DNA from: Anaerolineae bacterium
GTDB taxonomy: Bacteria > Chloroflexota > Anaerolineae > Aggregatilineales > Phototrophicaceae
Direction of reading: 5' to 3'
DNA: 6,471 nucleotides
Assembly (NCBI GenBank): GCA_028284565.1
Contig: JANQRM010000280.1
Coordinates: 1 to 6,471, forward strand
Made by a program: the position numbers and the translations under genes. Within the stretch, counting starts at the first letter, position 1. The number at the start of each line of letters is the position of its first letter. Of the stretch, positions 1 through 4,729 are shown one piece after another. The notes under the pieces were generated by a model. It made no database searches. It worked only from the letters and a program-made list of their open reading frames with translations, and had not been told where the DNA came from.

Positions 1-372
1 TGATGAGCCAGAATCAGAGGAGCTGGAACTGCTAAAGCGTGACGAGCCACTGCTTTTGTCATCACTGCTTCGTCCAAAGCGGGATGACCCACTCCCTGAA
101 CTGGAAGAGCCAGAGCGTCCAAAACTGCTCCCTGAACCAGAGCGTCCGAAGGAACTACCCCCGCCTGACCTATCACGTCCGGGAAGTCCGCCGCCAGAAG
201 AGCTAGAAGAACCGCGACTGAAGGGATTGCTCCCGCTTTGGCGACCTAAACGACTGCCGAGACCACTCTCATCGTCGTCATCATCAGCGTCATAGTAATC
301 GTCATCGTCGTCGTAGTCGTAATACTCGTCGTCGTCTTCATATTCGAGTTCGTCGTCGTCACGAAAACTCAT
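1..372 (-). CDS. Low-complexity acidic then Ser/Gly/Arg-rich protein, C-terminus beyond window
   Basis: The frame opens at an ATG (370-372) and stays open for 124 codons to the window edge, so only the N-terminal part is visible. An AGGA ribosome site 8 nt upstream supports this start. Residues 5-35 are almost only Asp, Glu and Tyr (two YY pairs). Residues 36-124 are Ser/Gly-rich with regularly placed Arg and Phe: FGR occurs at residues 75, 84 and 99, with related F-S-R or R-F units at 51-53 and 112-113. No hydrophobic segment, signal peptide or cysteine is present, so the visible part should be intrinsically disordered and cytosolic. The charge layout (acidic block, then basic/aromatic spacers) suggests binding to nucleic acid or protein, or self-association, but this is inference. 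I do not recognise the family. The unseen C-terminus could carry a folded domain that defines its role. Biased codons (GAC/GAT, AGC/TCT) make the opposite strand look open, but that reading is an artefact. Confidence 0.72.
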   Translation of the reverse strand, partial: MSFRDDDELEYEDDDEYYDYDDDDDYYDADDDDDESGLGSRLGRQSGSNPFSRGSSSSSGGGLPGRDRSGGGSSFGRSGSGSSFGRSGSSSSGSGSSRFGRSSDDKSSGSSRFSSSSSSDSGSS

Positions 373-380
373 AATGATTG

Positions 381-384
381 TCCT
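381..384 (-). promoter_or_regulatory. Ribosome binding site for the gene starting at 372
   Basis: AGGA on the minus strand lies 8 nt before the ATG at 370-372. It fixes the start of the acidic/Ser-rich gene and argues that the gene is real despite its odd composition. Confidence 0.6.
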
Positions 385-509
385 AAGATTGATTTACATT
401 GGATGTCTGTGGTTAATAGATGGAGATCGTTAGCGAAAAACAAACCCTACACCTATCCAACACTAACAGACAATTTGCCAGCTTAAGGATACCACACTTT
501 TGCATTTCA

Positions 510-525
510 TGCGATAGAAATCGCA
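510..525. repeat. Short perfect inverted repeat (6-bp stem, 4-nt loop)
   Basis: TGCGAT at 510-515 pairs with ATCGCA at 520-525 around the loop AGAA. It lies 80 bp past the end of the Uma2 pair and about 140 bp before the next gene. No T-run follows on either strand, so it is not a standard terminator. It could be an operator half-site pair or an mRNA 3' hairpin, or chance. Confidence 0.35.
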
Positions 526-605
526 CATAAGTTCTATTGGAATCGCGTTAGAACCGAGTGGGTGTGGGGTTTATGTGGTTGAGCTTACAATATTGATAGA
601 TTCTG

Positions 606-1178
606 CTATTCAAAGTTGATGTCAAGATAGACTTCGCTGAGGGGGAGTTTACAATTTATCATGGTAAGGGGGATCACATCGTCTAATTGGGTGAATTCAT
701 AGACTGTCCAAGCATCATGGGAACGGACTTGGAGTTGGGTATAGACGCGCGATTGGTCTACGAGTAGATAAGCCTGCACGGATGGGAGGCTCTTGTAGTA
801 TTCGGCTTTGGTTACGAAGTCGTACTGGGTCGACGTTGGCGAGAAAACTTCGACAACCAGTATAGGATTGATGAGCATGGTGCGTTTTTCATCGGCGTAG
901 TCGCGCTTGCCACAGACCACGCTGACATCGGGATAGACAAATTTTTCATCATTAATTTTGACGCGCATATCTGGATTGAAAGTATGACAAGACGAGTCAC
1001 GTAATTGATTTCTGAGTTCACCAAAAATATTACCTGAAATTATATTATGTTCCTCTGTCCCGCCGGACATGGCATAGATGTCGCCGTTGATATATTCGTA
1101 GCGGGTGTGTGTTTCCTCTTCGTATGCGAGCCATTCGTCGATGGTCCATTTGCGGGGGATGGGGTCGCGCATTGCCAT
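606..1178 (-). CDS. Uma2 family (DUF820) PD-(D/E)XK-fold putative endonuclease, second of tandem pair
   Basis: This 190-residue protein has the full Uma2 pattern at the usual family length. The N-terminal region reads W11-T-I-D-E-W and Y27-E-Y-I-N-G. H44 follows the SGGT segment. Y82-P-D84 precedes V-S-V-V-C-G. The core N104-P-I-L-V-V-E110-V-F-S-P-T-S-T is followed by D120 and K124 and then A-Y-L-L-V-D141. D84, E110 and K124 are the likely metal/catalytic residues of the restriction-endonuclease-like fold. Uma2 proteins are often multicopy in Cyanobacteria and Chloroflexi and their true substrate is unknown; nuclease activity is predicted from the fold. It lies 10 bp downstream of the Uma2 gene at 1189-1758 and should be co-transcribed with it. 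Its AGGA ribosome site (1187-1190) overlaps the upstream stop codon, with 8 nt to the ATG. Codons 1-41 are near-identical to the neighbour's, whereas the rest is diverged. No signal peptide or membrane segment is seen. Confidence 0.9.
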   Translation of the reverse strand: MAMRDPIPRKWTIDEWLAYEEETHTRYEYINGDIYAMSGGTEEHNIISGNIFGELRNQLRDSSCHTFNPDMRVKINDEKFVYPDVSVVCGKRDYADEKRTMLINPILVVEVFSPTSTQYDFVTKAEYYKSLPSVQAYLLVDQSRVYTQLQVRSHDAWTVYEFTQLDDVIPLTMINCKLPLSEVYLDINFE

Positions 1179-1179
1179 T
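1055..1179 (-). repeat. 125-bp near-identical direct repeat, copy in the second Uma2 gene
   Basis: This copy matches 1635-1759 without gaps and with a single mismatch (T at 1088 versus C at 1668, giving Asn31 versus Asp31). It covers the start codon to codon 41. Similarity drops abruptly on both sides: the 5' flank with the ribosome site differs, and from codon 42 onwards the two genes are clearly diverged. Confidence 0.95.
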
Positions 1180-1186
1180 GGGTCAA

Positions 1187-1190
1187 TCCT
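1187..1190 (-). promoter_or_regulatory. Ribosome binding site of second Uma2 gene, overlapping the upstream stop
   Basis: AGGA is 8 nt before the ATG at 1176-1178 and shares bases with the TAG stop (1189-1191) of the upstream Uma2 gene. This arrangement favours translation of both from one transcript and supports the first Met (M-A-M-R) over the Met at codon 3. Confidence 0.6.
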
Positions 1191-1758
1191 AAAGACTGAT
1201 GTTTCGATAGATGTCTTGCATTGAAAGGGTGCAATTGAGGCTATTCAGGGGAATATCTGCATCTTTTTGATAAATGTCCTCGACCAACCATGTGTTATTT
1301 TGACGAATGAACAAGCGGGCATGATAGCGGTCTTGGTCGATAACCAAATAGGCTTTCAGCGAGTCAATCTGTTGATAGAACTCTGCCTTTATGCCTAGGT
1401 CGTATGCGGTTGACGATGGGGAGGTGACTTCAATCACAAGAAGGGGATTTAACAGCATGGTTTCCTTATCGTCTTGAAATTGTGCTGTGCCACACACTGC
1501 GCTCAAGTCAGCATAAAGGTATTTCTCATCATTAATATGAACTCGCATGTCGGCAGGAAAGAGTTCGCAAGTTGACCAATTAATGAGCCGACCCAATGCT
1601 TGAGTCAGATTCATAATGATTCTACTGTGTGTAGCTGTCCCGCCGGACATGGCATAGATGTCGCCGTCGATATATTCGTAGCGGGTGTGTGTTTCCTCTT
1701 CGTATGCGAGCCATTCGTCGATGGTCCATTTGCGGGGGATGGGGTCGCGCATTGCCAT
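1189..1758 (-). CDS. Uma2 family (DUF820) PD-(D/E)XK-fold putative endonuclease, first of tandem pair
   Basis: This 189-residue Uma2 paralogue is the promoter-proximal gene of the pair. Visible family features are W11-T-I-D-E-W, Y27-E-Y-I-D-G, H44, Y82-A-D84 (the usual Pro is Ala here), N104-P-L-L-V-I-E110-V-T-S-P-S-S-T, D120, K124 and A-Y-L-V-I-D141-Q. The predicted active-site residues D84, E110 and K124 are present, so both copies look catalytically competent if the family is a nuclease. Past residue 41 it is about 43% identical to its neighbour (my ungapped hand count), with a one-residue length difference at the end. The start is supported by GGAGA at 1768-1772 with a 9-nt spacer, preceded by a TGCTATAAT extended -10 element. 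Reading the pair as a toxin-antitoxin or restriction system has no support here: no methylase or antitoxin is adjacent. Confidence 0.9.
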   Translation of the reverse strand: MAMRDPIPRKWTIDEWLAYEEETHTRYEYIDGDIYAMSGGTATHSRIIMNLTQALGRLINWSTCELFPADMRVHINDEKYLYADLSAVCGTAQFQDDKETMLLNPLLVIEVTSPSSTAYDLGIKAEFYQQIDSLKAYLVIDQDRYHARLFIRQNNTWLVEDIYQKDADIPLNSLNCTLSMQDIYRNISL

Positions 1759-1759
1759 T
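1635..1759 (-). repeat. 125-bp near-identical direct repeat, copy in the first Uma2 gene
   Basis: This is the partner of 1055-1179 at an offset of 580 bp with one mismatch in 125 bp. The block begins one base before the start codon and ends at codon 41, so its boundaries coincide with the coding head of each gene. It looks visibly richer in GC than the sequence just after it in either gene. Confidence 0.95.
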
Positions 1760-1767
1760 AGTTTGTA

Positions 1768-1772
1768 TCTCC
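1768..1772 (-). promoter_or_regulatory. Ribosome binding site of first Uma2 gene
   Basis: GGAGA on the minus strand is 9 nt before the ATG at 1756-1758. It is the best Shine-Dalgarno match near this start and selects the first of the two Met codons (M-A-M-R). Confidence 0.6.
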
Positions 1773-1787
1773 GTGTTGCTTATCTCT

Positions 1788-1796
1788 ATTATAGCA
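1788..1796 (-). promoter_or_regulatory. Extended -10 promoter candidate for the Uma2 pair
   Basis: TGCTATAAT on the minus strand is a perfect -10 hexamer with the TGN extension. The hexamer 16-18 bp upstream is a poor -35, which an extended -10 can tolerate. Transcription would begin near 1781, giving a leader of about 22 nt that still contains the GGAGA ribosome site at 1768-1772. The prediction is from motif and spacing only. Confidence 0.45.
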
Positions 1797-1802
1797 GAGG
1801 TC

Positions 1803-1823
1803 AAAGTAGAAAGTGGAAAGTTT
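1803..1823. repeat. Three tandem 7-bp units (AAAGTDK type)
   Basis: The plus strand reads AAAGTAG, AAAGTGG, AAAGTTT in succession. The block is upstream of the Uma2 promoter candidate and is purine-rich on the plus strand. It may be simple-sequence drift or a protein-binding array; the sequence alone does not decide. Confidence 0.4.
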
Positions 1824-1872
1824 GTCTTATAGGGGCAACAGGAAGAGTACGAATGGTCGATAATAGATTGCT

Positions 1873-1902
1873 GTAGAGAGGCGATTCGGAAACCGCCCCT
1901 AC
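1873..1902. repeat. Intergenic hairpin, member 1 of a three-copy palindromic family
   Basis: On the minus strand GTAGGGGCGGTT is followed by the loop TCCG and then AATCGCCTCTCTAC. It folds as a stem of about 12 pairs with G-U pairs and a 2-nt bulge. It lies between the alpha/beta hydrolase stop (1915) and the Uma2 promoter. No T-run follows in the minus direction, so it is not a canonical terminator. It resembles 3952-3979 and 4663-4687 in its GGGCG arm and the GAATC/ATTC loop-side sequence. Confidence 0.6.
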
Positions 1903-1914
1903 GCATTTATGAGA

Positions 1915-2697
1915 TTACTTGAGGGTCATGGTGAACCAGTCGCTTGTGGATTGAAGGACGGTGTTTGCTTGGGTTTGGTCGTCGGAGAGAACGTTGAAGA
2001 TGTGGTCGGCACCGTCGATTCGATAAGCAGAGCGTCGCGCGCCCTGTGCATTTGTCAGATACCAATCGAGGTATTGATTGGGTCCCTCATCTTCGCTACC
2101 CGCAATAATGAATATTGACCCCTCATAGTTGAGGAATTCGGCTTCGACATCATAACTTTCCATACTGTCGAAGAAGTCCAGCCCCAGCGTGACTTCACGA
2201 AAGCCAAGATCAACGGTGATTTGCCCTTCTCGTTTTGCGGTGTCGTAGGTGTTTTGTCCTAAGAAGTTGGTCGGAATATTGCCACCCACTGACCAGAGTG
2301 CCATGGACTGGTAGCGTCCGTGATTTCGGGAGGCAGTGATAATGGCGACGCGTCCGCCAAGACTAAAGCCGAGTAGTCCCATCTGTTCGGTATCGACAAA
2401 TTCTTGTTCCGCCAGATATTCATAAGCGGTGTTGGCATCTTCGACCATCCCATCAATCGTGCTGTTTTCCATCCCACCGCCTGATTCGCCCCATCCGCGA
2501 AAATCAATACGCAGGGAGGCGATACCCTGTTCGCCTAATTGGGAAGCGAGGCGTTGAAAGAGATTCCCGACTTCGTTTTTCTGGCTGCCGAATCCATGCA
2601 ACATCAAGACAGTGGGAAAGGGTCCATCTCCGGTTGGTTGGTTGAGGATTCCTGCAATGTCACCAGAGAGTGTGACGTGATGTTCTTGATAAGTCAT
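1915..2697 (-). CDS. Alpha/beta hydrolase (serine esterase / dienelactone-hydrolase-like)
   Basis: A 260-residue cytosolic alpha/beta-hydrolase with no signal peptide. From the chosen start, H34-G-F-G-S is the oxyanion-hole segment. D65-F-R-G-W-G-E-S follows strand 4. G110-F-S112-L-G-G is the nucleophile elbow. D203 in GSEDEG and H232 in GADHIF complete the triad. This pattern fits the broad esterase/acyl-peptidase group that hydrolyses small esters or lactones; the Ser nucleophile argues against a haloalkane dehalogenase, which uses Asp. The ATG at 2695-2697 shares its A with the TGA stop of the upstream dehalogenase-like gene (TGATG), so translation is probably coupled. A GTG 15 bases further upstream (2710-2712) would add five residues and is less likely. 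No good ribosome site is seen, as expected for coupled translation. The substrate is unknown; a role after dehalogenation is only an inference from the overlap. Confidence 0.88.
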   Translation of the reverse strand: MTYQEHHVTLSGDIAGILNQPTGDGPFPTVLMLHGFGSQKNEVGNLFQRLASQLGEQGIASLRIDFRGWGESGGGMENSTIDGMVEDANTAYEYLAEQEFVDTEQMGLLGFSLGGRVAIITASRNHGRYQSMALWSVGGNIPTNFLGQNTYDTAKREGQITVDLGFREVTLGLDFFDSMESYDVEAEFLNYEGSIFIIAGSEDEGPNQYLDWYLTNAQGARRSAYRIDGADHIFNVLSDDQTQANTVLQSTSDWFTMTLK

Positions 2698-3863
2698 CAG
2701 GCAGGGTCCCACCAGTGTTTGGGATTCATGCGTTTGCCGTAGCCGAGTTTTTTATCGAGCCAGAGAGCAACTTTGCGGAAGCGGGTGCTGGCGAGTGTCC
2801 GCCAGAGTCGGTGTCCGCGCTTGGAGAAGTCTTTGTTGTAGGGGCAGACGCGGATACAGATAGAGCAATCTGTCCCCTGATTCGTCCAGAATTTGAAGCA
2901 TTTTTCGGCTTCCACTGTCCATTTGGTCACGCCTGTGAGATTGGAAATAGAATGCGGTTCGATGAGGGGGGCATCTTGAGCGATGGCTTTGGGTGGGCAG
3001 GCATCGGAGCAAGCACGACAGACTTCGCAGAATTCGGTGACTCCAAAGTCTATGGGTTCGTCGGGCGTGAGGGGTAAATCCGTAAAAATTTTAGCGATAC
3101 GGACACGGGGTCCATATTCGGGTGTAATCAATAAGCCGTGTCGTCCATATTGACCCAAGCCGGCTTGAATGGCGAGAGGGATGGAGAGCGCGGTGTCATT
3201 GAGGCTAGCGACTGCCCGATAGCCCAGATTACGGATGTATTGCGTGAGGGAGAGCAAGGCGATGATGTCTTTGCTGTAACCCTGCCCGGTTGCCGCGCCA
3301 CTTAAGGCAGACGGAACGGTTTGGATAGTGCGATGATCCATCTCATTGGCGATGACGACCACATGCGATAAATCGAGGGGCAAATCCATCGGTTTGGCGC
3401 GCTGGTCACGACGACTGTAGTTGTGGGTGTAGACCCAACGCGCATCGAATTCGCAGATACCGACCAAATCTGCGCCGAGAAATTTGCCGGCACGTTTGAC
3501 ATCGGCGGTGTTTTCTTCAGGTGTGCTATCGACTTTTTTGACGGTGGCTCCCTCACGGAACATGGTATAGGTATCGAGGAAGCCTTCTTTGCGGTCATCG
3601 GATTGTTCGAGTAAGTCGGACGTGAAATCGGCAATGTACCATGCGGCGTTGCGGAGGGCATAATCCCTATGGGTGAAGCCATCGACATTGCGAAAGGTGG
3701 CGAGGTCAGTGAAGTAGGACTCGAAGAATTCCTGCACCTTTTTGGAGCGAATCTCGTCATCCCATACAGAGCGATTGAACATATCGTACTGCTGGTTGAA
3801 GCGTTCGAACTCCTCGCTGATTTGAAAGCCTGTTTTGTTGTCGATGGGTTTGGTTGTTTGCAT
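2697..3863 (-). CDS. Reductive dehalogenase-like (RdhA family) 4Fe-4S protein without Tat signal
   Basis: A 388-residue protein. Residues 127-148 (FLGADLVGICEFD.RWVY) and 225-275 (AGLGQYGRHGLLITPEYGP, then TDLPL) match the corrinoid-binding core of reductive dehalogenases. Two 4Fe-4S motifs follow: C279-x2-C282-x2-C285-x3-C289-P and C322 with C333-x2-C336-x3-C340-P. The second is preceded by the K-C-x3-W-x3-G-T-D spacing of RdhA rather than the QueG epoxyqueuosine reductase form. Y196, N222, R255, T192 and W326 have the same spacing as the active-site Tyr246, Asn272, Arg305, Thr242 and Trp376 that I recall for PceA. The C-terminal tail ending in H-W-W is typical, so the 3' end is complete. 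Absent are an RRxFxK Tat signal, a fused ferredoxin-reductase domain and an adjacent rdhB. The protein is therefore predicted to be cytoplasmic, needs a separate electron donor, and may be catabolic or act on a non-halogenated substrate. The ATG at 3861-3863 has only a weak ribosome site. An in-frame ATG at 4026-4028 would add 55 residues, but these run through a palindrome. Confidence 0.85.
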   Translation of the reverse strand: MQTTKPIDNKTGFQISEEFERFNQQYDMFNRSVWDDEIRSKKVQEFFESYFTDLATFRNVDGFTHRDYALRNAAWYIADFTSDLLEQSDDRKEGFLDTYTMFREGATVKKVDSTPEENTADVKRAGKFLGADLVGICEFDARWVYTHNYSRRDQRAKPMDLPLDLSHVVVIANEMDHRTIQTVPSALSGAATGQGYSKDIIALLSLTQYIRNLGYRAVASLNDTALSIPLAIQAGLGQYGRHGLLITPEYGPRVRIAKIFTDLPLTPDEPIDFGVTEFCEVCRACSDACPPKAIAQDAPLIEPHSISNLTGVTKWTVEAEKCFKFWTNQGTDCSICIRVCPYNKDFSKRGHRLWRTLASTRFRKVALWLDKKLGYGKRMNPKHWWDPA

Positions 3864-3951
3864 ATTGATATTGAACCACAGAGGGGCGCATAGGCACAAC
3901 CCCAAGACACCAAGGATCGCTTTGCAGCTGAACCCCAACACAGAGGGTTTG

Positions 3952-3979
3952 GTAAGGGTGATTCGCGAATCGCCCTTAC
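3952..3979. repeat. 28-bp near-perfect palindrome, member 2 of the hairpin family
   Basis: The plus strand begins GTAAGGGTGATTCG and its other half is the exact reverse complement apart from one G-T position (G-U in RNA). All 14 pairs can form, with essentially no loop in DNA. It is about 90 bp upstream of the chosen start of the dehalogenase-like gene and would be in its 5' leader if transcription starts near 4020. Perfect dyad symmetry could also serve as a dimeric repressor site. Confidence 0.8.
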
Positions 3980-4026
3980 AAAGTCGCTTGTTGTGCGTGA
4001 TGGAGGATATGAAATGTCCTAATTGC

Positions 4027-4035
4027 ATTCTAGCA
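4027..4035 (-). promoter_or_regulatory. Possible extended -10 element for the dehalogenase-like operon
   Basis: TGCTAGAAT on the minus strand resembles the extended -10 seen for the Uma2 pair (TGCTATAAT). No good -35 is at the expected distance. If used, transcription starts near 4020, downstream of the upstream in-frame ATG (4026-4028), which would exclude that ATG and leave a leader of about 157 nt carrying the palindrome. Confidence 0.25.
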
Positions 4036-4067
4036 CGTTAAAGAATGGTTATGGATTGGTGTTAGAA

Positions 4068-4097
4068 TTGACCTCATTATCCTATATACTGTTAATA
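4068..4097 (+). promoter_or_regulatory. Promoter candidate for the NUDIX gene
   Basis: TTGACC (4068-4073) and TTAATA (4092-4097) are 18 bp apart. An alternative reading is TTAGAA (4062-4067) with TATACT (4085-4090) at 17 bp. Either places the start of transcription 10-30 bp before the ATG at 4123, in an AT-rich stretch. Confidence 0.4.
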
Positions 4098-4122
4098 TAA
4101 CTGTGGTAACATAGTTTGTGAA

Positions 4123-4623
4123 ATGAAGAACAAATACAGTCGATTGAATCAAATGAATGTCGTGCTTGAGACTTCACCCCATGTGAATCAACGTGTCCGT
4201 GCGATATTGCTGACGGATGAGCATCGCATCCTGTTTATCAAGCGGGTAAAGCCGAATAAGCCGAATGAACCCTATTGGGTTGCGCCGGGCGGTGGAGTCG
4301 AGGGCAATGAAACCCTGACTCAGACGCTCTCACGGGAATTGTGTGAAGAACTCGGTGCGGAGTTTGAGGTGTTGGGCAAGGTGTTCGTGCTGGAGCATGA
4401 AAAAGCGGGCAAGCAATTGGAAGAACATTTCTTCATCTGTCGATTAATCCGCTATGATCTCTCGAAGCGTAGTGGTCCCGAGTTTGAGGATGACGCACGA
4501 GGCGAGTATATCCCCCAAGAAATCCCCCTTACGGAAGAGGCGTTGACGAGTATCTACATCAAGACGGTTGAGTTGCGTAATTGGTTGTTGAATAATCTGG
4601 AGCAGTTGCGGCATATATCGTGA
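4123..4623 (+). CDS. NUDIX hydrolase
   Basis: A 166-residue protein with a complete Nudix box at residues 57-79: G57, E63, R71-E72-L73, E75-E76 and G78, matching GX5EX7REUXEEXGU exactly. The preceding Y51-W-V-A-P-G-G-G is the usual entry strand and loop. The family hydrolyses nucleoside diphosphates linked to another moiety (NTPs, ADP-ribose, dinucleotides and others) using Mg2+ bound by the Glu residues of the box. The C-terminal part (residues 100-166) has FFICRL and an Ile/Pro/Glu-rich segment but no motif from which I can name a substrate. There is no signal peptide. It is the only plus-strand gene, diverging from the dehalogenase-like operon and converging on the FecR-like gene. The ribosome site is poor; Met11 (4153) is an alternative start with no better signal. 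A promoter candidate just upstream (4068-4097) favours the first ATG. Confidence 0.9.
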   Translation: MKNKYSRLNQMNVVLETSPHVNQRVRAILLTDEHRILFIKRVKPNKPNEPYWVAPGGGVEGNETLTQTLSRELCEELGAEFEVLGKVFVLEHEKAGKQLEEHFFICRLIRYDLSKRSGPEFEDDARGEYIPQEIPLTEEALTSIYIKTVELRNWLLNNLEQLRHIS

Positions 4624-4629
4624 TGACAG

Positions 4630-4658
4630 TTATTAGTTTTTGGTTATTAGTTGTTAGT
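4630..4658. repeat. Short imperfect direct repeats of TTATTAGTT
   Basis: TTATTAGTT occurs at 4630-4638 and 4644-4652 and is followed by GTTAGT at 4653-4658. The block begins 7 bp after the NUDIX stop, in the convergent gap, and precedes the hairpin at 4663-4687. No function is evident. Confidence 0.45.
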
Positions 4659-4662
4659 AAAT

Positions 4663-4687
4663 GGGTGAATACGCAGGTTCGCCCCTA
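4663..4687. repeat. Intergenic hairpin, member 3 of the palindromic family
   Basis: GGGTGAA (4663-4669) pairs with TTCGCCC (4678-4684), with one G-U, around an 8-nt loop. Read on the minus strand it begins TAGGGGCGAA, like the other two members. It lies between the convergent NUDIX and FecR-like genes and may serve as a two-way 3' end structure, though no clear T-run follows on either strand. Confidence 0.55.
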
Positions 4688-4729
4688 TAGCGTCAAAAAT
4701 TAGTTGAAATTTATCTTATTTCCGCATTT

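Larger units (their letters stand above)
373..605. other. Intergenic region between the Uma2 pair and the low-complexity gene
   Basis: This 233-bp gap has no convincing open frame on either strand. It holds the ribosome site at 381-384 and a small perfect hairpin at 510-525. No clear -35/-10 pair was found for the gene starting at 372; any -10-like hexamers are weak. No intrinsic terminator with a T-run follows the Uma2 stop at 606. Confidence 0.5.
3864..4122. other. Divergent intergenic region between the dehalogenase-like gene and the NUDIX gene
   Basis: The gap of about 259 bp separates two divergently transcribed genes. It contains a 28-bp palindrome (3952-3979), two copies of CACAGAGGG (3877-3885 and 3939-3947), and promoter candidates for both directions. 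Part of it (about 3868-3920, with ACCACAGAGG and ACACCAAGG) resembles a spacer sequence I remember from many environmental genomes, which supports its being non-coding although a minus-strand frame is open through it. Confidence 0.55.

Noticed and set aside
56..295. Plus-strand open frame rich in Pro, Glu and Leu
   Set aside because: It is the antisense of the Ser/Gly/Arg-rich gene at 1-372; its composition is the reverse-complement image of AGC/TCT/GGA codons. The minus-strand frame has an ATG and ribosome site.
1055..1759. CRISPR or phase-variation array based on the 125-bp repeat
   Set aside because: Only two copies occur, each being the coding head of a full-length gene; there are no short regular repeat-spacer units anywhere in the window.
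1873..1902. Intrinsic terminator of the hydrolase operon
   Set aside because: The hairpin is strong, but no U-run follows it in the direction of transcription and it has relatives in other gaps, so a repeat element is the simpler reading.
1915..2697. Haloalkane dehalogenase, suggested by proximity to the dehalogenase-like gene
   Set aside because: The nucleophile elbow is G-F-S-L-G-G with Ser; haloalkane dehalogenases use Asp at that position.
2832..2877. Apparent AGGGGCAGA / TCTGTCCCCT inverted repeat similar to the intergenic hairpin family
   Set aside because: It is inside the codons of the second 4Fe-4S motif (G-T-D-C-x2-C-x3-C-P-Y), which fully explains the sequence; pairing is imperfect and the separation is large.
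2715..3077. 120-codon plus-strand open frame
   Set aside because: It lies wholly antisense to the Fe-S motif region of the dehalogenase-like gene, whose protein motifs are unmistakable. The other open frames opposite or inside the 2697-3863, 606-1758 and 4730-5848 genes are shadows for the same reason.
2697..3863. Epoxyqueuosine reductase (QueG) as the identity of the Fe-S protein
   Set aside because: QueG also has two 4Fe-4S motifs, but the GRHGLLITPEYGP core, the K-C-x3-W-x3-G-T-D-C spacing and the C-terminal H-W-W fit RdhA better, and no HEAT-like C-terminus is present.
3302..3913. 203-codon minus-strand open frame in another phase
   Set aside because: Ser/Pro/Thr-rich out-of-frame reading of the dehalogenase-like gene with no recognisable motif or ribosome site.
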